Part shown: in pieces, positions 25,091-33,404 of the stretch
Position numbering within the stretch: the stretch's first letter is position 1
How the letters are laid out: the number at the start of each line of letters is the position of its first letter
Notes under the pieces: generated by a model
Told to the model about the DNA's origin: nothing
Database searches by the model: none
The model's input: the letters and a program-made list of their open reading frames with translations, nothing else
Made by a program: the position numbers and the translations under genes
Assembly: GCF_015864955.1 (NCBI RefSeq)
Contig: NZ_JADYWE010000001.1
Span: 1,426,001-1,490,000 of the forward strand
Source of the DNA: Salinibacterium sp. NK8237
GTDB taxonomy: Bacteria > Actinomycetota > Actinomycetes > Actinomycetales > Microbacteriaceae
Length of the DNA stretch: 64,000 bases
Direction of reading: 5' to 3'

Positions 25091-25113
25091 CCAGAAGCAA
25101 CACCGCAGACCAC

Positions 25114-25149
25114 AAAGGCCCCGCCGACGTCATGTCGGCGGGGCCTTTT
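25114..25149. terminator. Bidirectional terminator between trxA and the siderophore-binding gene
   Basis: Hairpin AAAGGCCCCGCCGAC / GTCGGCGGGGCCTTT with flanking A and T runs, between convergent genes. The 20 bp entering the stem are identical to those at 32147-32166. Confidence 0.9.
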
Positions 25150-25152
25150 CTG

Positions 25153-25182
25153 TGCGTGAACTAAGGCTGCGTGAACTAAGGC
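25153..25182. repeat. 15-bp perfect tandem duplication at the end of the first siderophore-binding gene
   Basis: TGCGTGAACTAAGGC occurs twice head to tail, between the gene's stop codon and its terminator. Confidence 0.9.
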
Positions 25183-25185
25183 CGC

Positions 25186-26253
25186 CTACGGAGCACCAAT
25201 CGACGCAGCCAGATCTGCCACGAAAGCATCAACCGCCCACGGCACGGAGAGCGCAGTGGGCGCGATCATGCCCAGAGTCGGCTCATCGAGGAATCCCGGA
25301 TAGTGAATGACCCCGTCAGCCCCCGTAGCACTCGCTTCAACGAACGTTACCCAATAGGGCGCACCGACCGGGTCCCCGATATAAATCAGCACATCGGTGT
25401 CAAGCTGTTCGACATCGTCGGCCCACAAGTAGTACACCTTACCGTTGTACGATTCTGAGTTGTAGGCGACAGTTGAGTCATCGGCGTAAGTGAAACCGAG
25501 TTGCTCGAGGAGAGCCGCGACCGCAGTATTCGATTTACTGTAGGCAACAGAGCCTCCTTGCGGCGAGATGACCGCGATGGTCTTTCCTGCGAACTCAGGA
25601 TGCGCCACAGCGTGCGCCGCCAACGAATCATCGATGGACGCTAGGTGAGCCTCAGCCTCAGGCACGTGACCAACAATCTGCCCCATCTGGAGGAGGGTTT
25701 CGCGCCACGAGTTCGAAGAGCTGAACGATGGAGAGTCGAGGGCTGAAAGAGCTGGACGGATCGTCGGGGCTACCTCAGGCAGATCATTATAAAAGGCAAG
25801 CCATGACGTCGGATCCATGTCGAACGGATGAAAAGGCAGCGCCGTGACGATAACGTCTGGCGAAACTGCTTCCGCATCGGCAAGAGTGTCACCGTCGAGA
25901 GGATCGATGGTCGGCACCACGCCGACACCGAGCGAGCCGATCGCTTCCTCTTGCCAAGGACCAAGCGAGCCGCCGCCGGAGGCGACCGGCCCAATACCCA
26001 GCGCTAGAAGCGAATCCGTCTGCTCAGCGCCGAAAGTGAAGATGTGTTCCGGCGCTTCTTCGAGGGTAGTTTCACCCTCAGAGTGCACGACCGTAGTGGG
26101 GAACGCGGGCGCAGCCGTCTCCGTGGGAGCTGGTCCACCCGCAGGAGCGGCCGTAGGTTCGGGCTCTGCTGGCGGGCTGCAGGCGCCGAGCAGCATGAGC
26201 GCCGTTACTCCTACCGCAGCGATGGACACGGTTCTTCTCAACGCTGTAGACAT
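25186..26253 (-). CDS. Iron-siderophore ABC transporter substrate-binding lipoprotein (FepB/FhuD type), copy 1
   Basis: A 355-residue type III (helical backbone) binding protein. Signal peptide with lipobox LLGAC, a Pro/Ala/Thr-rich linker, then TTVVHSEGETTLEEAPEHIFTFGAEQTDSLLALG, the typical first strand-helix unit of periplasmic ferric-siderophore binders, and a second lobe beginning GKTIAVISPQGG. ATG 26253 is preferred to 26259 because AGGGG is then at a proper distance. It is monocistronic by position, with no iron box recognised upstream. It resembles the third copy at 32.2-33.3 kb more than the second. Confidence 0.87.
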   Translation of the reverse strand: MSTALRRTVSIAAVGVTALMLLGACSPPAEPEPTAAPAGGPAPTETAAPAFPTTVVHSEGETTLEEAPEHIFTFGAEQTDSLLALGIGPVASGGGSLGPWQEEAIGSLGVGVVPTIDPLDGDTLADAEAVSPDVIVTALPFHPFDMDPTSWLAFYNDLPEVAPTIRPALSALDSPSFSSSNSWRETLLQMGQIVGHVPEAEAHLASIDDSLAAHAVAHPEFAGKTIAVISPQGGSVAYSKSNTAVAALLEQLGFTYADDSTVAYNSESYNGKVYYLWADDVEQLDTDVLIYIGDPVGAPYWVTFVEASATGADGVIHYPGFLDEPTLGMIAPTALSVPWAVDAFVADLAASIGAP

Positions 26254-26472
26254 CTGCATCCCCTAACAAAAAGTGAGCAAGTTCTCACGTCACGGTAACG
26301 AGCGAGGCGCCTACCTGCCCTTCTGGTCCCAAAGTTTGGCCTGATCGTTATCCAGGGGTGGTCGAATTGCCTATCTAGCTATCAGCTCACGGCGTTAGCG
26401 AGGTCGTGCCCAAGGGTGTCCGGGCCCACCGCACCCGAAAGCGCAGTTGATCGGGCACCCTGGGCGACACAC

Positions 26473-26506
26473 AAGCGGCCACCGACGTCTCCGTCGGTGG
26501 CCGCTT
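26473..26506 (-). terminator. Terminator of the second siderophore-binding gene
   Basis: A perfect 15-bp stem (AAGCGGCCACCGACG / CGTCGGTGGCCGCTT) with a 4-nt loop lies 39 bp downstream of the stop codon on the minus strand. Confidence 0.75.
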
Positions 26507-26530
26507 CGCGAGATGACTCGCGAGATGACT
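26507..26530. repeat. 12-bp perfect tandem duplication between stop codon and terminator
   Basis: CGCGAGATGACT occurs twice head to tail, immediately before the hairpin of the second siderophore-binding gene. Confidence 0.85.
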
Positions 26531-26544
26531 GGCGTGGTCGCGCG

Positions 26545-27555
26545 TTAGTTCAGCGCACCAGCAATTGCATCCACGAAGCTGTCGATACCCCAGGGCAGCG
26601 AGAGCGCCGTGGGCGGCGATACCGAGGCGACGAGCGACGCGCCGTTGACCGCGATGAGTCCACCGTTGGCCACGGCCGGGATGCTCTGCGCGTAAGGCTG
26701 GGCAGCGAAAGTATCGCCAGCGTCATCCGTCTCCGCGTACGCAATCAACAGGTCGCTATCGAGCTCATCGAGCTTCTCGTAGCTGAGAGTGTAGAAGAAC
26801 GTTGCGTCACCATTGGCGAGGGTCTCAACCGCGGGAGCGCTCTCAAGACCGAGGTCGACTAAGAACTCCACGCGGGGGTCTGCCGGCTTGTAGACGTAGA
26901 AGGTTCCGCCGACGTCGAAGGTCGCCGCAACGGTCTTGCCCTCGAACTCGGGATGCTCGGCCGCCTTCTCGGCGACGAGAGCGTCAATGTTGGTGAGTAC
27001 CTCATCCGCGGCAGCAGTCTTGCCGAGGGCGGTGCCAGTGGTGCTGATCACGTCGCGCCACGGGGTAGCCCACGGCAGCTCGGGGTACGCAACGACGGGA
27101 GCGATCTCGCTGAGCAGGTCGTACTGCTCTTCGGTGATTCCCGAGTAGGTTGCGAGGATCAGGTCGGGAGCGGCCTCGGCGATCTGCTCATAGGCGGGAG
27201 CATCCGTGGTCGCAGGGACAATGATGGGGTCGTCGCCATCGAGCTCGGCGAGAGCATCCGCAGCCCAGGGAAGAACGCCGTTCTCGTCGCCACCGTAGTT
27301 TTGCGCTTCCATGCCAACGGGCACGACACCGAGGGCCAGAACAGCGTCGCCGCTTCCCCAGCCGAGAGTGAGCACGCGCTGCGGTTCACTCTCGATAACC
27401 GTTTCGCCGAAGGCGTGCTCGATCGTGACGGGGAATGCGTCGGAGGCTGCGGGCGCATCCGTTTCGCCTTCGGACGTTGAGGCGGCGCAACCGCTCAATG
27501 CGACGAGGGCGGCGGTGGCCGCAGCGAAGGCTGCGAGGCGGGAACGGCGTGACAT
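26545..27555 (-). CDS. Iron-siderophore ABC transporter substrate-binding lipoprotein, copy 2
   Basis: A 336-residue ferric-siderophore binder with lipobox LSGCAAS, followed by FPVTIEHAFGETVIESEPQRVLTLGWGSGDAVLALG, the FecB/FhuD-type opening. The second lobe opens with GKTVAATFDVGG, and the end LPWGIDSFVDAIAGAL is shared in outline with the other two copies. GAGGAG precedes the ATG. An IdeR-like box 32 bp upstream implies iron repression. It probably serves the FecCD-type permeases upstream. Confidence 0.9.
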   Translation of the reverse strand: MSRRSRLAAFAAATAALVALSGCAASTSEGETDAPAASDAFPVTIEHAFGETVIESEPQRVLTLGWGSGDAVLALGVVPVGMEAQNYGGDENGVLPWAADALAELDGDDPIIVPATTDAPAYEQIAEAAPDLILATYSGITEEQYDLLSEIAPVVAYPELPWATPWRDVISTTGTALGKTAAADEVLTNIDALVAEKAAEHPEFEGKTVAATFDVGGTFYVYKPADPRVEFLVDLGLESAPAVETLANGDATFFYTLSYEKLDELDSDLLIAYAETDDAGDTFAAQPYAQSIPAVANGGLIAVNGASLVASVSPPTALSLPWGIDSFVDAIAGALN

Positions 27556-27586
27556 TGATCTCCTCGATCGAACGATAGGTGCACAG

Positions 27587-27605
27587 TAAGGATAGGCTTA
27601 CCTTA
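27587..27605. promoter_or_regulatory. IdeR/DtxR iron box upstream of siderophore-binding copy 2
   Basis: TAAGGATAGGCTTACCTTA agrees with the consensus TTAGGTTAGGCTAACCTAA at 15 of 19 positions, with mismatches placed symmetrically. It lies 32-50 bp before the start codon. Confidence 0.85.
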
Positions 27606-27688
27606 GTGAGTTGCGCAAGCAGCGTGCGGGCGAACATGGCGGCAGGGCGCTGGGACCCAGGCGGCGCCGGCGTCCGACGACAGTGCCA

Positions 27689-28525
27689 CTAGCGCCCCGG
27701 GCGACGCCCCAGCGGGATGACCATCGGTGAGCCAGAAACCGGATCGGCCATGATCTGAGCCTCGAGCCCAAACGCCTCGCGCATCCGTTCTGCTGTAACA
27801 ACCTCGGCAGGTGTGCCCTCGGCGATGATCTGCCCCTCGCCCATGAGGATCATGTGATCGGCATAGCGCGCGGCCAAGTTGAGTTCGTGCAGCACCATCA
27901 CGATGGTGGTGCCTCGCTCGCGATTGAGGGTGGCGAGCACGTCGAGCGCATCAAGTTGGTGGCGCACATCCAAGAAGGTGGTGGGTTCGTCGAGCAGCAG
28001 AATGTCGGGATCCTGGCTGAGCGCCATCGCGATCCACACGCGTTGACGTTGCCCACCCGAGAGCTCCTCGATGCGGCGCGATGCCAACTGAGCGGTGTCG
28101 GTCGCTTCAAGCGCGTGCTCGACAGCCGCCTCATCCGCCGCCGACCACTGCTGAAACCAACCCTGATGCGGGTAGCGTCCGCGAGCCACGAGGTCGCGGA
28201 CCGTGATGCCCTCCGGTGCGATCGGCGACTGCGGCAAGATTCCCACAACTTGCGCAACCTCTTTCGATGCCATCGAGTGGATGTCGCGGCCGTCGAGCAT
28301 CACGTGACCCGACGCCGGTCGCAGCAACCGCGACAGCCCGCGCAGCAGTGTCGACTTGCCGCAGGCATTGGCGCCCACGATCACGGTCACCGTGCCGTCG
28401 GGGATCGTGACGCTCACGTTCGACACAATGTCGCGCCCGCCATAGTTGAGGGTCACGTTGTCGGCGCGCAGTTCGTGCGGTGGGCGCTGGGGAGTGTCAG
28501 CTGGGTGAGTGTCAGCTGGGGTCAC
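27689..28525 (-). CDS. Iron-siderophore ABC transporter ATP-binding protein (FecE/FepC type)
   Basis: A 278-residue ATPase. Walker A is GANACGKSTLL, the Q-loop is GILPQSPIAPEGITV, the signature is LSGGQRQRVWIAMAL, Walker B is LLLDEPTTFLD, and the H-loop is VLHELNLAARYADH: FecE/FhuC hallmarks. GTG 28525, with GAAGGAC upstream and a GTGA overlap with the permease stop, is preferred to the longer ATG at 28564. Residues 2-13 include a PADT duplication encoded by a 15-bp DNA repeat. It is the last gene of the reductase-permease-permease-ATPase operon. Confidence 0.92.
   Translation of the reverse strand: MTPADTHPADTPQRPPHELRADNVTLNYGGRDIVSNVSVTIPDGTVTVIVGANACGKSTLLRGLSRLLRPASGHVMLDGRDIHSMASKEVAQVVGILPQSPIAPEGITVRDLVARGRYPHQGWFQQWSAADEAAVEHALEATDTAQLASRRIEELSGGQRQRVWIAMALSQDPDILLLDEPTTFLDVRHQLDALDVLATLNRERGTTIVMVLHELNLAARYADHMILMGEGQIIAEGTPAEVVTAERMREAFGLEAQIMADPVSGSPMVIPLGRRPGR
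28492..28521. repeat. 15-bp tandem duplication at the start of the ATPase gene
   Basis: Two head-to-tail copies of GAGTGTCAGCTGGG(T/G) encode the doubled PADT near the N-terminus. Being a multiple of three, it keeps the frame. Confidence 0.85.
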
Positions 28526-29514
28526 GATGCACGTCCTTCGCGGTTGGTGGTGGAGATAAGCCACAACAGGTACGGGGCACCCACGATGCCGGTGACGATT
28601 CCTGTAGGCACTTGGGTTCCGGTGGTGATGAAATGTTGGGCCACAAAGTCGGCGCCGAGAACGAGCACGACCGCGACAAGAGCGCTCGGGACGAGCGCGA
28701 GGCCTCCCCCGCGCACCAAGCGCCGAGCGATCGGGGCGGAGACGAAGGCGACAAAGGCGAGCGGTCCTACTAGGGCGGTGGCGATCGCGACTAGAGCTAC
28801 CGCGACGATGATGAGCGCGAGCCGCGAGCGTTGCACAGCCACGCCGAGGCCCGCAGCAAGATCATCGCCGAGCTGGAGCATCCGCAGCTTCGATGCCAGC
28901 AGGAAGACCGCGGGCAGCAAGATGGCGAGGCTGACAGCCATGATGAGGATGTCGTCCCAGCTGGCTCCGCCGAGCCCGCCGACCATCCACACGAGAGCTT
29001 GTTGCGCGTCGCGCACGTCGCCGCGGGTGATGAGATAACCCAGCACGGATTGCGCCATGAACGCGATGCCGACACCGATGAGAACGAAGCGCATACCGTT
29101 CATGCCCGAGCGCCACGAGAGCAGGTAGATCGTGAACGCCACAAGTAGCGCGCCGCCGAGCGCGGAGAGTGACACAACGAGTCCGGTGGCTCCAAAGACG
29201 AGCAGGCTGAGCACGGCGGCGACACTCGCTCCCCCACTGATGCCGATGATGTCGGGGCTAGCAAGTGGGTTGCGCAGCAGGCTCTGGAACAGGGCACCAG
29301 CGAGGCCGAACCCGACAGCAACCAGCACGGCAAGAAGCACTCGCGGCAGCCGCAACTTGAAGACAATGAACTGGTCGGATGAGGTGCCACCGCCGAACAA
29401 GGTCGCGAGCAAATCCGGCAGCGTGAGCGTATATGCCCCGACCGCAATATTGACAAGAATGAGTGTCAGAGCAATCGCCGCGAGAACGATAGAGACGCGC
29501 CACGTGCGGGTCAT
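28522..29514 (-). CDS. Iron-siderophore ABC transporter permease (FecCD family), second
   Basis: A 330-residue integral membrane protein with about ten TM helices and FecCD signatures: the PRVLLAVLVAVGFGLAGALFQSLLRNPLASPDIIG stretch, seen here from residue 53, and GPLAFVAFVSAPIARRLV near the C-terminus. It would pair with the upstream permease to form the channel. The ATG overlaps the upstream stop by 4 bp. Confidence 0.93.
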   Translation of the reverse strand: MTRTWRVSIVLAAIALTLILVNIAVGAYTLTLPDLLATLFGGGTSSDQFIVFKLRLPRVLLAVLVAVGFGLAGALFQSLLRNPLASPDIIGISGGASVAAVLSLLVFGATGLVVSLSALGGALLVAFTIYLLSWRSGMNGMRFVLIGVGIAFMAQSVLGYLITRGDVRDAQQALVWMVGGLGGASWDDILIMAVSLAILLPAVFLLASKLRMLQLGDDLAAGLGVAVQRSRLALIIVAVALVAIATALVGPLAFVAFVSAPIARRLVRGGGLALVPSALVAVVLVLGADFVAQHFITTGTQVPTGIVTGIVGAPYLLWLISTTNREGRAS

Positions 29515-30548
29515 AGCCCGGCCAGCTTCACTCGGCGCACGAGGGCGATCATGACGGGCGCACCGATAATGGCGACGACGAGGCCCGCTTCGAGCTCGGA
29601 CGGTGCGACCACAAGGCGGCCCACGATGTCGGCGATGAGGAGCAAGCTGGGGCCGACGAGCGCCGAGACAGCAATAATCCAGCGATAGTCAGGGCCCGTG
29701 AATGGGCGCACGATGTGGGGCACAACGAGACCGACGAAGACGATGGGGCCGGCAAGCGCGGTGGCGGATCCGCAGAGCAGAACGACAGCTCCGGCAGCGA
29801 CCGCACGAGCAACGTAGACCCGCTGGCCGAGGCCCCGGGCGAGGTCATCTCCGAGGGCGACGAGGTTGAGCATCCGTCCCGAAATGATCGCGAAGATGGC
29901 GCCGGCCACAACGAACCCGATTGTGAGGCGCACGGCCTCAAGGTCGCGGCTAGCGAGCGACCCCACCGACCAGAACCGGAAGGTGTTGAGGGTGTCGGTG
30001 TCGGAGATGAGAACGAGAGAGATGACGGAGGTGATGCCGGCGGTGACCGCTGTTCCGGCAAGCACGAGCTTGACCGGGGTAGCGCCCTCGCGGCCCAATG
30101 AACCGATTGCGTAGACGATACTTGCCGCCGCCGCTGCCCCCGCGAAGGCGAACCAGATGTAGCCGGTGGGGTTGGTGATCGACAGCACGCTGATCGCGAA
30201 GACGACCGCGAGTGAGGCGCCCGCGTTGACGCCGAGGAGGCCGGGGTCGGCGAGCGGGTTGCGGGTGACCCCCTGCATGACCGCTCCGGCGACGCCGAGG
30301 GAGAGGCCTGCGAGAAGACCAACAATGGTGCGGGGTAATCGCAGTTCACGGATCACCAATTGGTCGTTGTTGCCCGCCTCGGGGTCGAAAAGCGCCTGCC
30401 AGATTTGCGAAAACTCGACACCGCGAGCGCCGAGCGCAAGGCTCAACACGAGAACGACCGCGAGCAACCCGAGGGCCGAGCCGAGAGTGATCCAGCGCTG
30501 GGTGCGGAGGCTCAGTCGTGCGCGCGAAGCCGAGGCGGTCTGGGTCAT
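29511..30548 (-). CDS. Iron-siderophore ABC transporter permease (FecCD family), first
   Basis: A 345-residue FecCD-type permease. LPRTIVGLLAGLSLGVAGAV is followed by GVTRNPLADPGLLGVNAGAS, and GPIVFVGLVVPHIVR is the coupling region. It lies 21 bp downstream of the siderophore-interacting reductase and overlaps the next permease, consistent with one transcript. Confidence 0.93.
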   Translation of the reverse strand: MTQTASASRARLSLRTQRWITLGSALGLLAVVLVLSLALGARGVEFSQIWQALFDPEAGNNDQLVIRELRLPRTIVGLLAGLSLGVAGAVMQGVTRNPLADPGLLGVNAGASLAVVFAISVLSITNPTGYIWFAFAGAAAAASIVYAIGSLGREGATPVKLVLAGTAVTAGITSVISLVLISDTDTLNTFRFWSVGSLASRDLEAVRLTIGFVVAGAIFAIISGRMLNLVALGDDLARGLGQRVYVARAVAAGAVVLLCGSATALAGPIVFVGLVVPHIVRPFTGPDYRWIIAVSALVGPSLLLIADIVGRLVVAPSELEAGLVVAIIGAPVMIALVRRVKLAGL

Positions 30549-30569
30549 AGTCGGGGGTGGTGGTGCGAG

Positions 30570-31523
30570 CTACTGCGCTTCGGACTTGCCGAGACGCCAG
30601 TACCCCATGAACGCAACCTGCTTGCGGTCAACACCGGTCTCGCTCACAAGAAAGCGGCGCAAGAGTTTGATGGTGCAGGCTTCGGCGGCAAGCCAGGCAT
30701 AGAAGTGCTTTCCGGATGCCTCACCCGGCGAATCCCAGAGAAGTTCGGTGTCGACATCGATATCCCCGAGCAGTTGGGGCGTCGGGGCGAGTGCGGGTAA
30801 CACGAGTGACGCGTTGGCTTTCGTCCACGCCCGAACGGCGGGGTCGAGCGCAGAACCTGCGGGCTGCTCGCCGCGCGGAAGCCACGTGACGTGGCAGTTA
30901 CTGGTGAGGTTCAGTGGCGGCTGGTCTGCGGCATCCGGAATCTCGATGAAAGCGTGAGCTTGCACGCTGGGGTCGAGGCGTTCAAGGATGTTGCAGATGG
31001 CGGGCGCAGACGTTTCATCGCCGGCCAGAAGCACAGTGCGGGCGGGGCCGGGGTGCCAGTCGATGCCGATACCCGAGTGGATGCTCGCCGCGTCGGGCCC
31101 GACGATGATGACCTCGTCGCCGGCCGCTGCGTTTGCGAGCCACTGCCCGGCGGGGCCATTAGCGCCGTGGAAGACCATGTCGACATCGATTTCGCGGAGC
31201 TCAGGTCGCACCGCGCGAATCGTGTAAGTGCGGAACGGGTTGCGCGCCTCGTCGGGCAGCGCACGCCAGCGGGCGTACCAGGTGCCCTCGGCGATGGTCT
31301 GCGGATCGTGCGCGCCGATGTCGCTCAAGCCAATGCCCGGCAGCGGAAAAACGATCTTGATTCGCTGGTCGAAACCATCAGTGCCGAAGGCCTCGAACTC
31401 AGCGCCCGCGAAGGTAACCCGCTTAAAGTGAGGCGAAAGTTCGCGGATGCTTTCCACGCGGGCAGCGAACGGTCGATAGCCCGGGCGGGCGTCCTTCACG
31501 ATCTCGCGCTCCAAGGTAAGCAT
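30570..31523 (-). CDS. Siderophore-interacting protein (FAD-dependent ferric-siderophore reductase, ViuB/SIP family)
   Basis: A cytoplasmic flavoprotein that reduces ferric siderophores after import. The 317-residue frame shows an FAD-binding barrel (FRTYTIRAVRPELREIDVDMVFHG, with the R-x-Y-T/S flavin motif), a GPAGQWLANA region and a C-terminal NAD(P)H-binding domain (LLAGDETSAPAICNIL; YAWLAAEACTIKLLRRFL). The ATG at 31523 lies inside a pair of iron boxes. A GTG at 31499, nine bases after GGAG, is a better-spaced start and would shorten the protein by eight residues. It is first in the uptake operon. Confidence 0.9.
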   Translation of the reverse strand: MLTLEREIVKDARPGYRPFAARVESIRELSPHFKRVTFAGAEFEAFGTDGFDQRIKIVFPLPGIGLSDIGAHDPQTIAEGTWYARWRALPDEARNPFRTYTIRAVRPELREIDVDMVFHGANGPAGQWLANAAAGDEVIIVGPDAASIHSGIGIDWHPGPARTVLLAGDETSAPAICNILERLDPSVQAHAFIEIPDAADQPPLNLTSNCHVTWLPRGEQPAGSALDPAVRAWTKANASLVLPALAPTPQLLGDIDVDTELLWDSPGEASGKHFYAWLAAEACTIKLLRRFLVSETGVDRKQVAFMGYWRLGKSEAQ

Positions 31524-31545
31524 TGCCTAAGTATGGCATACCTAA
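31513..31545. promoter_or_regulatory. Tandem overlapping IdeR/DtxR-like iron boxes at the siderophore operon start
   Basis: On the minus strand TTAGGTATGCCATACTTAGG (31526-31545) is a near-palindromic iron box. A second, weaker match to the 19-bp consensus (13 of 19) overlaps it at 31513-31531. DtxR-family repressors commonly bind as paired dimers on such overlapping sites. Confidence 0.7.
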
Positions 31546-31561
31546 CCTGAAGCGAAAAGGG

Positions 31562-32056
31562 TCAGATCTCGCGGCTCTTCTGCAGTCGGCGGTCACGTTT
31601 GCTGCGCGACAGCGGGAATGTGCGTTCGAGATATGGCTCGAGAACAAGTCGCTTCAGAGCAATGAAAATGAGACTGCCGCCGAGCCAATAGGCGACGAAA
31701 CCCATGCTCGACAACTGCGTATTGATCGCAAAGCTGAACATGCTGATCACCACGCCCACACCGACGAATAGCCACACCCAAGCACCTGCCACCCGGTTGC
31801 GTGACGACTGCTGATCCTGAGCGCGCGACTCGAATGAATCGACTCGGCCGCTCAACTCATCGCTCTCGATGCTGGCGAAGAGATCCCGAACTGGCACCCC
31901 GAGTGCATCGGCGACCAGCGACAGCGTTTCGAGGCTGGCGTCACTCCCCGCTTCTAACCGTTGGATGGTGCGGATGCCGACACCACACTCGGTGGCGAGC
32001 TTCTCTTGGGTCCAGCCGCGCTCACGGCGCAGGTCAACTATGCGTGTCTCGTTCAT
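31562..32056 (-). CDS. XRE-family HTH regulator with two C-terminal membrane helices
   Basis: A 164-residue protein. Residues 1-60 form a Cro/CI-type HTH (IVDLRRERGWTQEKLATECGV; IRTIQRLEAGSDASLETLSLVADALGV). After a polar linker, two hydrophobic helices (around residues 92-110 and 118-135) and a basic tail follow. Such small membrane-tethered XRE proteins are common near stress or transport genes. No target is evident, and it lies 38 bp upstream of the siderophore operon's control region on the same strand orientation. Confidence 0.8.
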   Translation of the reverse strand: MNETRIVDLRRERGWTQEKLATECGVGIRTIQRLEAGSDASLETLSLVADALGVPVRDLFASIESDELSGRVDSFESRAQDQQSSRNRVAGAWVWLFVGVGVVISMFSFAINTQLSSMGFVAYWLGGSLIFIALKRLVLEPYLERTFPLSRSKRDRRLQKSREI

Positions 32057-32157
32057 GTGACCAATACTCCACGATGCGGTGGATGCAGGCTACGCCAGCC
32101 GCACGTCAGTCACACGCCAGTCGCGCGCCAACGGCACGCCACCTCGCCGCAGACCAC

Positions 32158-32193
32158 AAAGGCCCCACCGACACATAAGTCGGCGGGGCCTTT
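32158..32193 (-). terminator. Terminator of the third siderophore-binding gene
   Basis: Hairpin AAAGGCCCCACCGAC / GTCGGCGGGGCCTTT with a 6-nt loop, 24 bp after the stop codon on the minus strand. The upstream 20 bp (32147-32166) are identical to the copy-1 terminator flank. Confidence 0.85.
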
Positions 32194-32217
32194 GTCGCGC
32201 GTGAACGCGGGAGGTTG

Positions 32218-33297
32218 CTACTTGAGCGCCGCGGCTAGCTGACTCACAAACGCCTCGATACTTGCGGGAGCGGTGAGCGCCGTGGGCACGACAAGCGCTA
32301 GCTGCGTTGCTTGATCCATCTGCCCAAAGTGGAGCACTGTTCCGTCGGCGTAGGTGGGACTGTCGCCATACCCGCGAATAGTGTCTGTTTGCCCGCCCTC
32401 GTCGTCGCTCACAATCAGAACATCGACGTCGAGGAGTGCTGCTTGATCGGGCTCGAAAAATACCACGTCGCCGCTTACGTCACTCTCGATCGTCGTGGGG
32501 TCGAAGACTGTAAAGCCAAGCGCCTCAAGGATGAGCGCCACCGGAGACGTCGCCGTCACGAGTACGGGACCGCCGGAGCCAGACCGCGTCACCGCTATTG
32601 TTTTACCGGAGAATTCAGGGTGCTCCTCGGCCAAGGCCGCCACAGTCGCATCGAACGACTCGAGTTGGGCTGCGGCATCCGCGCTCTTGCCGAGCACCGC
32701 CCCCACTTGGATGAGCGCTTCACGCCAACTTGTCGCAGATTCATAGCCCTCAGAGTCCAACGCCGAAGCGGTCGGATAGACCGTCGGGGCAACCTCCGTG
32801 AGCCTCAGGTAACCGTCGCTGAGCAGTACGTTTCCATTGAGAGGGGAAATCTGTTGTGGGGCAAGAATCACGTCGGGAGCAAACTCAGCAAGAGCGGCGA
32901 GAGTGCCGTCAACGTCGTCGTTCTCGGTCAAGACTTCTGGCACCGCAGCGCCGAGTTCAGCCAGGGTCTCTTCGTAAATCGGGCGTGTCAGAGGGTAGGT
33001 AGTCACAACCGGGACGGCCCCCAGAGCCAGAAGTGCATCGGTGTGCTGCGAGCCCAGCGAAGCTATGCGTTCCGGCAATTCCTCAATGGTGGTTTCACCC
33101 TGGGAATGCACGAGCGTGACAGGAAATGCAGGAGCAGGGGCTGGAGTTTCACTAGGCGCCGAAGTTGCCTGCGGCTCGCTGGCGCTCGTGCACGCGCTGA
33201 GAGCAATAGCTGCGATCAGACTGATGCCGACTAACCGCATTCTTTGCGCTGCCGAGTGTGACAAGGATGCCCCCAATTGATCTGGATTATTTCTCAA
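32218..33297 (-). CDS. Iron-siderophore ABC transporter substrate-binding lipoprotein, copy 3
   Basis: A 359-residue ferric-siderophore binder with lipobox ALSAC after a 35-residue leader (the start could be MRLVG, about residue 20), a Pro/Ala linker and FPVTLVHSQGETTIEELPERIASLGSQHTDALLALG, closely parallel to copy 1. The C-terminus TALTAPASIEAFVSQLAAALK corresponds to the other copies. No iron box is recognised in its leader. It has no permease or ATPase of its own nearby and probably docks on the shared FecCD-type permeases. Confidence 0.87.
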   Translation of the reverse strand: MRNNPDQLGASLSHSAAQRMRLVGISLIAAIALSACTSASEPQATSAPSETPAPAPAFPVTLVHSQGETTIEELPERIASLGSQHTDALLALGAVPVVTTYPLTRPIYEETLAELGAAVPEVLTENDDVDGTLAALAEFAPDVILAPQQISPLNGNVLLSDGYLRLTEVAPTVYPTASALDSEGYESATSWREALIQVGAVLGKSADAAAQLESFDATVAALAEEHPEFSGKTIAVTRSGSGGPVLVTATSPVALILEALGFTVFDPTTIESDVSGDVVFFEPDQAALLDVDVLIVSDDEGGQTDTIRGYGDSPTYADGTVLHFGQMDQATQLALVVPTALTAPASIEAFVSQLAAALK

Positions 33298-33404
33298 CTA
33301 AGAGTACTCGAACGAGCCTCAGCCGGATACAACGAGAAGAAACAATGTGCCAAGTCGTGACCTACCGCGCCTTGTCGAGGCCGCGAGGGTAGGCGGAAAC
33401 CCGT

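Noticed and set aside
27854..29038. A 394-codon plus-strand frame across the siderophore ATPase and permease
   Set aside because: It crosses two overlapping, clearly functional minus-strand genes.
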